Below are positions 49,743-62,262 of a stretch of DNA of 64,000 nucleotides, piece after piece. Positions within the stretch are counted from its first letter, which is position 1. Every line of letters begins with the position of its first letter. The notes beneath the pieces were generated by a model. That model ran no database searches and was not told the origin of the DNA. It saw nothing but the letters and a program-made list of their open reading frames with translations. A program made the translations under genes and the position numbers. This DNA is from Flaccisagitta enflata. Lineage: Eukaryota > Chaetognatha > Sagittoidea > Aphragmophora. The DNA lies in assembly GCA_965153355.1 (NCBI GenBank), contig OZ231128.1, positions 3,286,001-3,350,000 on the forward strand. Reading direction: 5' to 3'.

Positions 49743-49844
49743 GGGAAATATTTGACATGATTGACATTTAACATAATCAACATCTAACATTATTAACATT
49801 AACATCTAACACAATGAATCATCTTTTCTTTTTCAGCATTGAGA

Positions 49845-50020
49845 ATGGTGCGTGGTCAGTGGAACACGCCCTTGAACCCAAAAGGGAAATCCCGTCAATT
49901 TATTCCCGAGTCTTTCCGTTTGAGCACATTAAAGAGTCATTATTCGTTGCAGCCGCTTTTCGCCGCAGTTTGCTTCGGGCTCGGCCTAGCCCTCGTCGCA
50001 ATCACAAGAACCGCGCTTTA
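49845..50020 (+). CDS. NDUFA4-like (B12D/COXFA4 family) protein, exon 1
   Basis: Small inner-mitochondrial-membrane protein first described in complex I and now usually assigned to cytochrome c oxidase. ATG at 49845 lies 9 bases after an acceptor (TTTTTCAG, ending 49836), so a 5' untranslated exon is expected upstream. The exon encodes MVRGQWNTPLNPKGK, a Ser/Arg-rich stretch, then one membrane segment LQPLFAAVCFGLGLALVAI followed by TRTAL. This corresponds to SLIPLF...LRLALF in the mammalian family. The N-terminus is about 20 residues longer than in mammals. Donor TTTA|GTAAGT, phase 2, joins the exon at 51566. The family D MITE starts 10 bp into the intron. Confidence 0.85.
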
Positions 50021-50030
50021 GTAAGTTAGG

Positions 50031-50300
50031 GGGCGTTTCTAGTCACAGACGATCGCGTTTTGAACCTGCCACTCGGTCGCTCGCTACGTTCGTTCGCTCG
50101 CACCGCTCACTCCGCTCACTCGCTCCGCAGCGCTCCGCTTCGCTACGCTCGCTTCGCTCGCTCGCTTCGTTCACGGGCTCGCTCACTCACTTCGCTCACT
50201 CCCTCGTGGGACAGTTAAAAATCTTGAATATGTGTTCACGCTGTTATCGCGTTCCACGGGAACAAACGCGTTTTTCATCTTCACAAGAAACACGCCCTTA
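50031..50300 (+). mobile_element. Family D MITE next to the NDUFA4-like donor
   Basis: Left GGGCGTTTCTAGTCACAGAC, right CACAAGAAACACGCCCTTA. The interior is CGCTCGCT/GCGAGCG-rich, with CGCTCCGCAGCGCTCCGC forming local hairpins. Best preserved copy. Confidence 0.9.
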
Positions 50301-50697
50301 ATGCTCTTTTGGACCAAATGATGGCTATTTCACACACAATGGACCACCACTAGAACACCGCTACAGACTACAGTGCACCCGCTAATAAAGCATGCCCCGT
50401 CTTAAAGGCATACGACTTAGTGGCCCATTAGAAATTCTGTAATCATTAAAGTAGTTTCAATTTAACTTTTAATGCGTGATTTTGCTATATCCCCTGACAT
50501 GCGCTCTAATAAAGCTCAACCGTATAGCTATACTGGCAATGAGGCAGCCTTACTGTAATTGACTTTATTCGCGACATTTTGTTTTCTTCAAAACAAATCA
50601 TTTGAATAATGTTGTGCGTGACGCTGGACAGAGAAAGTGAAGATCACTAGGAAGGGGCAGTGAGGCAGGTCGAATAGTAAACCTGTGATCAACCATC

Positions 50698-51225
<528 letters not shown>

Positions 51226-51227
51226 TT

Positions 51228-51545
51228 GAGCAGCGAGGCCAGGGGGAATTTCCAGACGTCCGTCCTTCCGTACGTCTGCCCTTCCGTCCTCCCATCCCTC
51301 CATCTTTACCCCCCCCCCCTGTTGACCATCAAGGCCTCAAATTAGCCCTCCCAGACCTCAATTTAGCTCTCCAGGACTCAAATCAGCCCTCCAAGCATCA
51401 AATCAGCCCTCCGTGCCTCAAATTTGCCCTCCAAACCTCAAATCTGCCGCTGCCGCTTCCCCGCTCTCACTCCACTTCTTCACTGGATCATTCCAAACAG
51501 GGCATCGGGTACCACTGACCATGTGTGATCCTTGGATGACAAGTT
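51228..51545 (+). mobile_element. Family B element, short copy
   Basis: AGCAGCGAGGCCAGGGGGAA at the left, AGGCCTCAAATTAGCCCTCC minisatellite units, tail AGGGCATCGGGTACCACTGA. It ends about 20 bp before the next acceptor. Confidence 0.65.
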
Positions 51546-51565
51546 TTCTTTTATTCTATCGTCAG

Positions 51566-51704
51566 CTCTCCGGATGTAAGTTGGCGCCGAAAAAAGAATC
51601 CGGAACCTTGGAATTCGCTCGTCGATGAAAATGGCAAATCCGTCAAATACAAGCTATTCAAGGTAACATCGGGAAAGACTGCATACCGTATTTCTTCTAA
51701 TTAG
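51566..51704 (+). CDS. NDUFA4-like protein, terminal exon
   Basis: Acceptor TATCGTCAG, phase 2; the junction codon TA|C gives Tyr in RTALYSPDVSW. It encodes SPDVSWRRKKNPEPWNSL, the family signature (PDV.W.RK.NPEPWN), then VKYKLFKVTSGKTAY and a stop at 51702. Reading through a possible GTAACA donor at 51663 keeps YKLFKVT aligned with the YKFYSVN region of the family, so I take the stop as real. The whole protein is 104 residues. Twice after the stop comes CTAATTAGCGCCCC. Confidence 0.85.
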
Positions 51705-51831
51705 CGCCCCTCCTCTAATTAGCGCCCCCCCCCTCTTTTGAAAAAAAATCCTCCTTATATAAGTCGTTCTTTTCATTGAAAATTAAAGATTCACATTACA
51801 AATAAACGGATTATCATTGTTTTTTTCAATC

Positions 51832-53690
51832 TTTTTAGTCGCGTGCACGCGACTCTACAACCCGCTCTGTCGGTCCGTCGGTCGGTCCGTCGGTCGATCC
51901 GTAACACGTAGCTTTTTTGCGTCGTTTTTTGTCCTTATGGGTTGTCTGGAGTTATTTTGAGTCGTTTTTTTGTTGTTTTTGGTCATTTTTGGTTAGTTTT
52001 AGTCATTTTTGATCATTTTTGGTCATTTTTGATCATTTACGTCACTTTGTTCATTTAAGTCATTTGTGTTATTTAAAGTAGTTTTAAGTCATTTTAAGTC
52101 ATTTTGGGACATTTCAGGTCATTTTTGGTTGTTTATCATGGTTTTTGGTATGTTTTGGTCATTCTTTTTGGTTCTTTGGTTTTTGGTTTTTATTTTTTGG
52201 TTTTTGGTTTTTGGTTTCTGGTTTTCTGGTTTTTTGGTTTTTTGGTTTTTTGTTTTTTATTTTTTGGTTTTTGGTTTTTGGTTTTTTTGTTTTTTTTTTT
52301 TTTTTTTTTTTTTGGTTTTTGGACATTTAACATGGTTTTTTGGTATGTTTTAGTCATTTATGTTTTTGGTTCTTTGGCTTTTTGTTTTTTGGCTTTTGGT
52401 TTTTTGGTTTCTTGGTTTTTTGGTTTTTTTCTCATTTTTGGGTTTTGGTTTTTGGTTTTCGGTCTTTTGGGTTTTTTGGTTTTTGAGGACATTTCAGGTC
52501 ATTTTTGGTCATTTAACATCGTTTTTGGTATGTTTGGTCATTTTTGTTTTTGGTTTGGTGTTTTGGTTTCTTGGTTTTTGGTTTTTGGTTTTGGTTTTTG
52601 GTTGTTAACATGGTTTTTGGCATGTTTTGGTCGTTTATGCTTTTGGTTTTTTGTTTTTTTTTTGGTTTTGATTTTTGGTCTTTGATTTGTTTTTTTTTTG
52701 TTTTTGTTTTTGTTTTGGTTGTTTGGTTTTTGTGTTTTGGTTTTTGTTTTTTTTGGTTTATTGGTTCTGGGTTTTTTGGTTTTTGTTTTTTTTTTTTTTT
52801 TTTTTTTTTTGTTTGGTTTTCAGTTTTTTTGTTTTTAGGTTTCTATTTTTTCTTTTTCTGGTTTTTGTTTTTTGTTTTTTTGTTTTTTTAGTTTTTTTTG
52901 TTTGTTTTTGGTTTTATTGGTCATTTATGTTTTTTGGTTTTTGGTTTTGGTTTTTTTTTTGGTTTTTGTTTTTTTTTTTTTCTTCATTTTTTGTTTTTTG
53001 TTTTTTGTTTTTGGTTTTTTGGTTTTTGGTTTTTTGGTTTTTGGTCATTTAACATGGTCTTTTTGTTAATTTTGGTCATTTATGTTTTTGGTTTTTGGTT
53101 TTTGGTTTTTTGATTTATTGGGTTTTTTTTTGTCTTTTGGTTTTTTTGGTTTTTTGTTTTGTTTTTTTTTGTTTTTTTTTTTTGTTTTTTTTTGTTTTGT
53201 TTTTTTTTTGGTCATTTATGTTTATTGGTATGTTTTGGTCATTTATGTTTTTTGGTATGTTTTGGTCATTTATGTCATTTCAAGTCTGCTTATTTATGTC
53301 TTCGTTGCTATAGTTGAAGTCTGCTGTTTAAGTCTGCTGGTTTTAAGTCTGCTGGTTTAAGTCTGCTGGTTTAAGTCTGCTGGTTTAAGTCTGCTGGTTT
53401 TAAGTCTGCTGGTTTAAGTCTGCTGGTTTTAAGGTCTATGGTTTAAGTCTGCTGGTTTAAGTCTGCTGGTTTAAGTCTGCTGGTTTAAGTCTGCTGGTTT
53501 AACTGGTTTAAGTCTGCTGGTTTTTAAGTCTGCTGGATTTTGGAAGTCTGCTGGTTTAAGTCTGCTGGTTTAAGTCTGCTGGTTTAAGTCTGTTGGTTTA
53601 AGTCTGCTGGTTTAAGTCTGCTGGTTTAAGTTTGCTGGTTCAGGTCTGCTGGTTAAAGTCTGGTTTAAGTCTGGTTTAGTCATTTTTCAT
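51832..53690 (-). repeat. Family A variant whose body expanded into T/G-rich arrays
   Basis: It starts with the standard end TTTTTAGTCGCGTGCACGCG, a GGTCGGTCC tract and CACGTAGCTTTTTTGCG as in the 48884 copy. The TTTTAAGTCATTTT body then grades into about 1.1 kb of GGTTTTTGGTTTTT (52130-53210) and a 14-bp array TAAGTCTGCTGGTT (53283-53675, about 27 copies). The opposite end of the element was not found. Confidence 0.75.
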
Positions 53691-53931
53691 TGATTGGGTT
53701 GATAGAGTTTGATTAATTTATTTCAGTCTAAAGTGTACTTTCAGTGGTCCCAGCCTGTAATTAGGTGGGTTTCCATGGCCTCCAATACCTCATAAAGCGG
53801 ATTTATTCATCAATTCATTCAAGTCAATCTAGTCAACAAAATCATTTTATTCATTTCTTATATTTCTCTCTATTCAGTCATGTTGATTAAAAAGATACAA
53901 TAAGGAGTCAGGTCAATTCAGTTTTTTATGT

Positions 53932-53941
53932 NNNNNNNNNN
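53932..53941. other. Assembly gap (10 N)
   Basis: Ten N bases, directly before an (AT)n-rich tract, so true size and continuity are unknown. Confidence 1.
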
Positions 53942-54004
53942 GCACGCTACATATGTTACATACATATGTTATGTTATGTATATGTTATATATGTTATATA
54001 TATG

Positions 54005-54523
<519 letters not shown>

Positions 54524-54757
54524 CGTTTCAGGTTAAAAATTTAAGAGATGCCCACGATAGGTAAATACGAAATATTTTTTGGATTTCATCAAACATAAAT
54601 CATCATTCATGACAAAAAACTCGTCATTAACATAATGATGATCATCTCGATTGTGATCAACACGATTATTACTATACATTGTTATCGGTAATCCACAGTT
54701 CTCGCCCAAAAGTTAGGAATTTCTCCGTCAAAATTGAAAAGAATATGAACACATTCA

Positions 54758-54764
54758 TAACAAT

Positions 54765-54847
<83 letters not shown>

Positions 54848-54892
54848 CGACAACGACAAAAACAACAATAACAACAACAACAACAAAAACAA
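54758..54892 (+). repeat. (AAC)n microsatellite
   Basis: About 130 bp of AAC with ACG and AAA variants at the right. Confidence 0.95.
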
Positions 54893-55069
54893 CTAGCGTC
54901 AAACATGTGTGCTGAAAAAAGCAAAATTGTCGAATACAAAGAAACGAACTGATGGTATGTTATGGATTCTTCAAAACAATAAACATTTATACATAAGTTA
55001 ATTTGTTTGAAGACATCTTTATGAGCACATCAGGTTTAGCTGTTCTTCAATCACAGATTGCGTCACATC

Positions 55070-55238
55070 TTTTAGTTGCGGACACGCAACTCTATAAGAG
55101 GCTTTGTCCGTCGGTCGGTCGGTCGGTCGGTCGGTCGGTCCGTCCGTCCGTAACCATCGAGTCGAAAAGTGGGAAAACGCGCATTTCCGCCCCTGCCCAC
55201 CCGTCCGCAACTGATGGCCGTGTATCCGGCCTTGTTAA
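55070..55238 (-). mobile_element. Family A element, GCGGAC subtype
   Basis: TTTAGTTGCGGACACGCAAC, TATAAGAGGCTTTGTCCGTC, a GGTC tract, then CGTCCGCAACTGATGGCCG and the usual CCGGCCTTGTT end. 55239-55990 contains no supported gene. Confidence 0.85.
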
Positions 55239-55999
55239 AGTGATAACCGGATGAACGTTTTTTTTAGCGAACTCGCAACACAAATTACAAATTATTATTT
55301 TCAAATGAATCTTATAGGTTTTGATTATGACCAAAAAAGAAAAAAAGAAACTTTTTTTAAGTTAAAAAAAACCGACAATGTTAGAATTTATGACATTTTG
55401 AATAGCGCCCAGAATCTGGACTTTGGTTAGCAACATAAACATAGACATCCTCACTTAACCACTTACAATTTTGATCTGTGTGTGTATGTAGTTCAGACAC
55501 CGAAATAAGTGCAGTTAAGAAAATTATTCATTCGGAAGAAAGGCGTGGTAAAAAGCTCTCTCATACAAAAACTTATTCAATAACTACTCTTGAAAACCAC
55601 TAGAGTGTAAAACTTCTTCAGTCACTTTCTACGTCAATGTCTGTATGACGACTGACAGGCGGCACAGAAAGCGATGAAAATATATTCATTACGATGTAAC
55701 CGTCATAAACGTCATAAACGTCGCTTTCTTTTTGTGCAAAAGTTGTAACGTATGATGGACATCTTCGTCATATACGACTAGGATTTTTTTAGAAAAAAAG
55801 CCCGACCGGGCAACGATGCGTCCAGACTGTGTCTCTGCGTGTATTGAACATGTGACATGAATGGAGAGACATATGGACGAACTGACAGATGAAACGACTG
55901 AGAAGTAAAGGAGACTCTCAAAACATGTTTGTCGATCATTTGATTCAGTAAAGGATCTCACCGAGGCCAAAAACAGCCAAGAAACGCGGTTTTTGCACA

Positions 56000-56140
56000 G
56001 ACGTTACGGACGGATGGACGGACGGACGGACGGACGGACAAACGGATCGAGAGACGGACGGACCGACGGACAAACAGACGGACGGATGGACCGATCAACC
56101 GACAGACCCTCTTATAAAGATGCGAGGACGCATCTAAAAA
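56000..56140 (+). mobile_element. Family F element
   Basis: A GGAC/GACC tract ending CCCTCTTATAAAGATGCGAG and GACGCATCTAAAAAG, a hairpin end built on GATGCG(A)GGACGCATC. Same end as 57045-57085. Confidence 0.75.
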
Positions 56141-56404
56141 GCGGAAGTTTGGTGGCGGAAAGATGGAGACTCGTTTGAACTTTATTAGCCAACGTAATAC
56201 TATATTACATTTTTATTATATATTATATATAATAGAGTTCATCGAACACAACTTTGAAATAGTGATATATGTTATACAAGTCAGAGTCATACATCAGACT
56301 CATTGTCATCGCCATGCCAAAGGAACTCGGCACGATTTGTTAAGCCCATAAATAGTACACGTCAACTTATGATGTCAACGTCAACGTATGATGTCTCCTT
56401 TTTG

Positions 56405-56800
56405 GGCAGCGGCCCCGGAGGAGTCCATGACATATGCTTTCACACATACAGGAAATTTACTCCATCTCCTTCTCCTCCCTCTTCTTATTCTTCTCCATCC
56501 CCCCTCCCTCTCCCAACTCAAATCCTAGCTTTGAGGCCCAAATCCCAGTCCCGGGGCCTAAATCCCAGCCTCAAAGTCTAAATCTCATCCTTGTGGCTAA
56601 AATCCCAGCTTTGAGGCCCAAATCCCAGCCCTAAGGTCCAAACTCCAGTCACAAGGCCTAAATCCCAGACTAAAAGCCCAAATCCTTATCGCTTGAAAGA
56701 GAAGGAGAAAATTCCTGTGAAAGCTGCTGCCCTGCTCCCTACTCTAACTTTAATCACAACCTACTTGGGCAGGGCACGGGTACCGCTGACCATCTGAAGC
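56405..56800 (+). mobile_element. Family B element
   Basis: Left GGGCAGCGGCCCCGGAGGAG, a TGAGGCCCAAATCCCAGC minisatellite, right tail GCAGGGCACGGGTACCGCTG. Confidence 0.8.
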
Positions 56801-56965
56801 TTTTGCGACTATTTTCTTTTAACCTCGCTTATTTCCGTCCTCTATACTAATTACTATGTATATTGTGTAATCTGTACTCTGCTGTACTTTTTTCCGTTCT
56901 CAGCGTTTGGAAACAAGCCCAAACGGGCAACCCGATGCGTCATCTGCGTGATAATAGAAGAGGCG

Positions 56966-57085
56966 TAACGGACGGACGGACGGACGGACGGACGGACGGA
57001 CGGACGGACGGACGGACGGACGGACGGACGGACGGACGGACGGACGGACGGACCCTCTTATAGAGATGCGATGACGCATCTAAAA
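56966..57085 (+). mobile_element. Family F element with pure (CGGA)n
   Basis: About 21 perfect CGGA units (56969-57053) followed by the F terminus CCCTCTTATAGAGATGCGAT and GACGCATCTAAAAAG. Confidence 0.85.
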
Positions 57086-57126
57086 AGGAACACAATGGTC
57101 AATGCAATGGTTCGATGTTGGCTCAC

Positions 57127-57208
57127 CTCTTCAAATGCGTCGTGTAGGTACAAAAGCTTGGGATTGTGCAATTCGTTCATAATCGCTATTTCGTTTTTGA
57201 TCATATTT
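57127..57208 (-). CDS. Twitchin/titin-like kinase, exon 5: alpha-C helix region
   Basis: Continues the kinase N-lobe. Acceptor CTCCTTAACAG ends at 57209 and donor GAAGAG|GTGAGC starts at 57126. Phase 2 entry completes an Arg codon from the preceding exon. It encodes NMIKNEIAIMNELHNPKLLY and LHDAFEE, matching the twitchin pattern KEI..MN.L.H.KL..LHDAFE. The Glu of NEI is the likely salt-bridge partner of the ATP-site Lys. The exon holding the HRD and DFG motifs should follow at lower coordinates, but I found none between 57 and 46 kb, so the gene may cross the gap or continue outside. Confidence 0.85.
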
Positions 57209-57214
57209 CTGTTA

Positions 57215-57420
57215 AGGAGAAAAAGTGTAGACATGACACCATGAGCGATAGCGCTAATGGCTCATTAGGACATGACAGCATGAGCGATAGTGCTAATTGC
57301 TCATTGAGACATGACAGCATGAGTGATCGCTTCTCAATGTGCTAATTGCTCATAGAGCAGTTCGACATGACAGCATGAGTGATTGCTTCTCATTATGCTA
57401 ATTGCTCATTGAGCAGTTTG
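57215..57420 (+). repeat. Tandem repeat, four copies (41-57 bp)
   Basis: ACATGACAGCATGAGTGAT and GCTAATTGCTCATTGAGCAG recur. It abuts the acceptor of the kinase exon, at intron side. 57421-57895 has only low-complexity TCG/TTTC DNA. Confidence 0.85.
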
Positions 57421-57895
57421 TGCAGGGAACTACAGTTATGGTCGTCGTCGTCATCGTTGTCGTCATCGTGGTTGTCATCGTGGCCATCGTCGTCGTCTTC
57501 GTCGTCTTTCTTTGTTTGCAACGGTAAGGTGCTTCTTTTTTTTAAACTCTTTTTATCCATCTTATTTGTCGCCGTTTTGTCTCTCTTTTTTTTTCTGACG
57601 AAACCTCAGGCTTTGGCTTCTTGGTGACCTAAAGGCGTTCAAGACTTGATTGCCTTTGCTTTCAAATGGTCTCTCTATTTCTTTTTCTTTTGTCCCTTTC
57701 TTTTTCTTTTTCTATTACTTTTTCTCTCTAGAAAGTCCTTTCCTTTCTTGTTTGTCTTTTGTCATTTTTACTAAATATTCAAATAATCATGATACGTGCA
57801 TAAATGCATATTTTGCGTACGTGTGCCCCACTCTCTGTGGCTTTTGGTGTGCCTGTATACCATTCATTCCATCCGTCTGTCTATCTGCCTTATAT

Positions 57896-58672
<777 letters not shown>

Positions 58673-59066
58673 CTGTTATCGTCGTCGTCGTCGTTAGGGG
58701 GGGGATTGTGGGGGTTGAAGTTGATGGTTGTGGGTTGAAGAGAGGTTGTTGGGGGTTGTGAAGGTTGAAGAGAGATTATGAAGAGTTGAAAGAGAGAAGA
58801 GAGAGAAAAGAGAAGAAAACAGAGAAGAGAGAGAAGAGAGAGAGAGAAGAGTCATAAACATGATCTCTACCATGTTATTCATTTTTTATGCTAGATGTAA
58901 ATTACAAGTGCTGGCAGCTGAGTAAAATTTCATGAATACGCTTGTGACAGCCTGGATCTGCGTCAGTGCAATTCGTATATTTGAATCATAACAATGAATA
59001 TTTCCAACGCCTTTATAGCTGTTGTCTCCCACTTGACTCTTCAGCACATGAAAAAAAAACAAAAAA

Positions 59067-59157
<91 letters not shown>

Positions 59158-59498
59158 AACAGCGACAACAGCGACAACAGCAACAGCAACAACAATAGCA
59201 GCAACAACAACAACAACAACAACGACAACGACAACGACAACGACGACAGCAGCGACAACGACAGCGACGCGACAAGCAACCACAGCCACAACCCCAGACA
59301 CAACCACAACCCACAACAACAACAACAAAAACGCCATCACCACCACCACCACCACCACCACCACCACACACCACCACCACCACCACCACCACCACCACCA
59401 CCACCACCGACACCACCGACAACGACAACGACAACAACAACAACAACAACAGCATCTACAACAACAAAAAAACAACAACAACAACCAACGCCACATAC

Positions 59499-59536
<38 letters not shown>

Positions 59537-59639
59537 GCACACACACACACACACACACACCACACACACCACCACCACCACCACCACCACCACCACCACC
59601 ACCACCACCACCACCACCCCCACCACCAGTCTGCCTCAC
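58673..59639 (-). other. Intron packed with AAC, CAC and CA arrays
   Basis: GAGA/GTTG-rich DNA 58690-58860. (AAC)n with AGC/ACG variants 59066-59330; CCA/CAC 59337-59408; AAC 59430-59535; CA 59537-59570; CCA 59567-59625. Both strands give long Asn, Thr, His or Gly frames that are not genes. Confidence 0.9.
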
Positions 59640-59764
59640 CCTCTTCCTCTGGAGTTTCTCGTCGATGTTCCACATGAGTTTGTCGTAGTCTTGAGCTTTG
59701 GATCCTCGTCCACGAATCTTACGTCCATCTTCGTCTTCCATCCAGGCTTTCTTCTTTGGCGCTT
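59640..59764 (-). CDS. Twitchin-like, exon 3: linker before the kinase
   Basis: Acceptor CATTTGCAG, phase 1; donor AAGAGG|GTGAGG, phase 0. It encodes EAPKKKAWMEDEDGRKIRGR, GSKAQDYDKLMWNIDEK, LQRKR. The acidic/basic linker with a DYD..MW-ID motif corresponds to the segment just before the kinase in twitchins (compare DYDNYVFDIW in the nematode protein, from memory of the family). The first codon is completed by the G left by the previous exon, giving IIL-E-APKK. Confidence 0.85.
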
Positions 59765-59769
59765 CTGCA

Positions 59770-59926
59770 AATGAATGAATGAATGAATGAATGAATGAAG
59801 GAATGAATGAATGAACTGATAAATGAATGATTGAATAAATGAATGAATGAATGAATGAATGAATGAATGAATGAATGAATGAATGAATGAATGAATGAAT
59901 GAATGAATGAATGAATGAATGAATGA
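59770..59926 (+). repeat. (AATG)n microsatellite
   Basis: About 39 units with a few TGAAGG/TGATAA variants. It provides the sequence directly upstream of the linker-exon acceptor. Confidence 0.95.
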
Positions 59927-59931
59927 AAAAA

Positions 59932-60290
59932 GGCCGGATACGCGGCAATCAAGTCGCGGATGGTTGGGCAGGAGCTGTGATACAAAAATATTTCGACAGG
60001 ACCGACCGACGGACCGACGGACCGACCAACGGACCGACACGGCAAGGTGTAAAGTAAAATGGGCACAATGTGGGCATTTAAAGGAAAAATCATTTCCAAG
60101 CAATTTTGTATGTCCCATTTGTATCATCAAACTCAAAGCTCCAATTGGAAAATCGATTTGGACTTGATATAGGCACCCCGTAATCATGCTGTAGTTGTAT
60201 AGAATGACTATGGAAGAAATTACTGTCATAACTACGCCTATCAATTCTATACAACTTGAGCCCATCCTAGTGTGTCCGCGACTAAAAATG
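59932..60290 (+). mobile_element. Family A element carrying a nested insertion
   Basis: AAGGCCGGATACGCGGCAAT to CAAGGTGTAAAGT (59932-60056), then about 213 bp of foreign DNA, then the terminal GTGTCCGCGACTAAAAATG (60272-60290). The inserted piece holds a TTGTATAGAAT/ATTCTATACAA inverted repeat. Confidence 0.75.
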
Positions 60291-60517
60291 AAAGCGGGTA
60301 AGAATTTGCTGTGGCACGCTCCAATGGAGTGACCGCCCATAGAATGACCACTAAGTGTAAATCAAGGAATAGGAAATGGTATTTTCCCATTTGCATGTGA
60401 ATTGTGAGACGAGAAGCGAAAAGTTCTAAGTTATATTTATAACGTCAGGGAAAACATTTGTCTCAATCAACGTTTCACCGCCACATAACTCGAAAAAGAA
60501 TAGCCATTGGAGACATC

Positions 60518-60767
60518 GGGCGTGTTCCTAGTGAAGACCAAGAACGCGTGGCTTCTCGTTAGACGCGTTTACAGTGTGAATACATATTGATGATTTTCAA
60601 CTGTCCCACGAGGAAGTGAGTGAAGTGAGTGAGCCCATGAGCAGAGTGAGCGGTTGTAATGAGCGCAGCAAAGCGGAGCGCTGCGGAGCGAGTGAGCGGT
60701 GCGAGCTAACGAATAGAGAGACTGGCCCGTTACAAACGCGATTGTCCTAGATTAAAAACGCACCCTT
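60518..60767 (-). mobile_element. Family D MITE
   Basis: GGGCGTGTTCCTAGTGAAGA to ATTAAAAACGCACCCTTA; AGCGGAGCGCTGCGGAGCG palindromes inside. It lies in the intron between twitchin-like exons 2 and 3. Confidence 0.85.
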
Positions 60768-60892
60768 ATGTGACTGGTTCATCTTATGGCCTGTTTCCAC
60801 TGACGATAAGAATCGCGTTTATTTCCGCCAATCGCGATATCAAGGTGTTTAAACTTTAGCGCGCTCGTTTTTCCACTTTCCCACTCGATCAC

Positions 60893-60962
60893 CACAGACG
60901 GACGGACCAACGGACGGACGGACAAAGCCTTTTAAAGAGTTGCGGGTCCGCAACTAAAAACA
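60893..60962 (+). mobile_element. Family A fragment, GCGGAC subtype
   Basis: GACGGACCAACGGACGG, CCTTTTAAAGAGTTGCGGGT, CCGCAACTAAAAAC. Only the hairpin half is present. Confidence 0.65.
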
Positions 60963-61069
60963 AGATTAAAAACCTTCGATATCGGAAATGAGCGCGGCAA
61001 AGCTCGATATCCGAGGGCACGGTTAAAGCTCCAGTGAAGCTTTCTGCCAATTCTTGGCTTTTTTCCGCG

Positions 61070-61234
<165 letters not shown>

Positions 61235-61251
61235 GTCATGTCCATATTTAC

Positions 61252-61368
61252 CGAGGATGATCTCCTTCTTCTTGGTCTTGACAGGTGATGTCGGTTCACT
61301 GGCCCCGCTTTTGCCGTAAAAGTTCTCAGCCACGATTCTGAACTGATATTCCGTGTCCGCTTTGAGAT
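61252..61368 (-). CDS. Twitchin-like, exon 2: second half of FN3 domain
   Basis: Acceptor CCCTTGACTAG, phase 1; donor CCTCG|GTAAAT at 61251, phase 1. It encodes DLKADTEYQFRIVAENFYGK, SGASEPTSPVKTKKKEIIL: the E-F-G strands of an FN3 domain with the usual Y.FRI.A.N..G.S.PS. pattern. Junction with exon 1 gives INLQ-D-LKADTEY, which is continuous FN3 sequence and confirms the splice. Confidence 0.9.
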
Positions 61369-61551
61369 CTAGTCAAGGGGGAAAAAAGGCAATCTCCATG
61401 ATAAATGAGATATGATTGGTTTGTAATTCACACAGAAATAGTGTAGTACAATAACAAAGATCAACAACTACGGGTAGAAAAATAAATAAGTTCACAAATT
61501 ACATAAAAATAGACGCAAAAGAGTCGCGGATAATACCAAGATATAGGAAGC

Positions 61552-61683
61552 AAACAAGGCCAAGTAGGCCAATATGGTGCGACGTGTGAATCGTGTCGAA
61601 CGAATGCGTTACCGACAGACAGACCGGCCCGACCAACCGACGGAATGATACAGTTAGTTATAGAGGTGCTTTGTCGCGCCTGA
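61552..61683 (-). mobile_element. Family E element
   Basis: Reverse complement of the 44125 copy: AACAAGGCCAAGTAGGCC to AGGTGCTTTGTCGCGCC. Confidence 0.75.
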
Positions 61684-61799
61684 AAATAGAAAAAGGAAAG
61701 TGAGAGAGAGCGGGGGAAAGTAAAGCAACGGATAATGAGGGAAAGAATGGGATAAGAAAAAAAAATGGAAGACTTAATAGGAAGAGAACGAGGAATGCA

Positions 61800-61992
61800 A
61801 GAAGAAAAAGAAAAAGAAGAAGAGAAAGAAAGAGAAAAAGAAAGAGAAAAAGAAAGAGAAAAAGAAAAAGAAAAAGAAAAAGAAAAGAAAAGGAAAAGAA
61901 AAAGAAAAGAAGAAGAAGAAGAACTATAAAGAAAAATAAAAGAAGAAGAAGAATATAGCAACAACAACAATTACAGCAACAACAACAACAGC

Positions 61993-62022
<30 letters not shown>
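61800..62022 (+). repeat. GAAA/GAA and (AAC)n tract
   Basis: AAAGAAAGAGAAAAAG-type purine DNA 61800-61955, then AAC with AGC variants 61958-62022. Lies within intron 1-2. Confidence 0.9.
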
Positions 62023-62023
<1 letters not shown>

Positions 62024-62087
62024 TGAAAAGCAAAAAGGAAAAAAAGAAAATCGCTTTGACCGCCTGAATGCACATTTTGAAATGTAC

Positions 62088-62262
62088 CTTGAAGGTTGAT
62101 GTAGGGGAATCTGGTGGTGCCGGCTTTGGTCCAACCGGCCTCGGGGTTGTTAATCTCAAACTTCTCGACGGTGTAGTGAGTAATGAAGCCGCCGTTGTCA
62201 TTAGGAGCGCCCCAACGGATGTAAGCGGAAGTGTCCTTGACGTTCTCAACATTGATATAGTT

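Noticed and set aside
51663-51668. GTAACA as a donor ending the NDUFA4-like exon
   Set aside because: Weak donor; reading through keeps family alignment for several residues and reaches a stop at 51702.
52066-53360. Phe/Trp/Leu-rich frames resembling multi-pass membrane proteins
   Set aside because: Pure TTTGG repeat translation; open in several frames at once.
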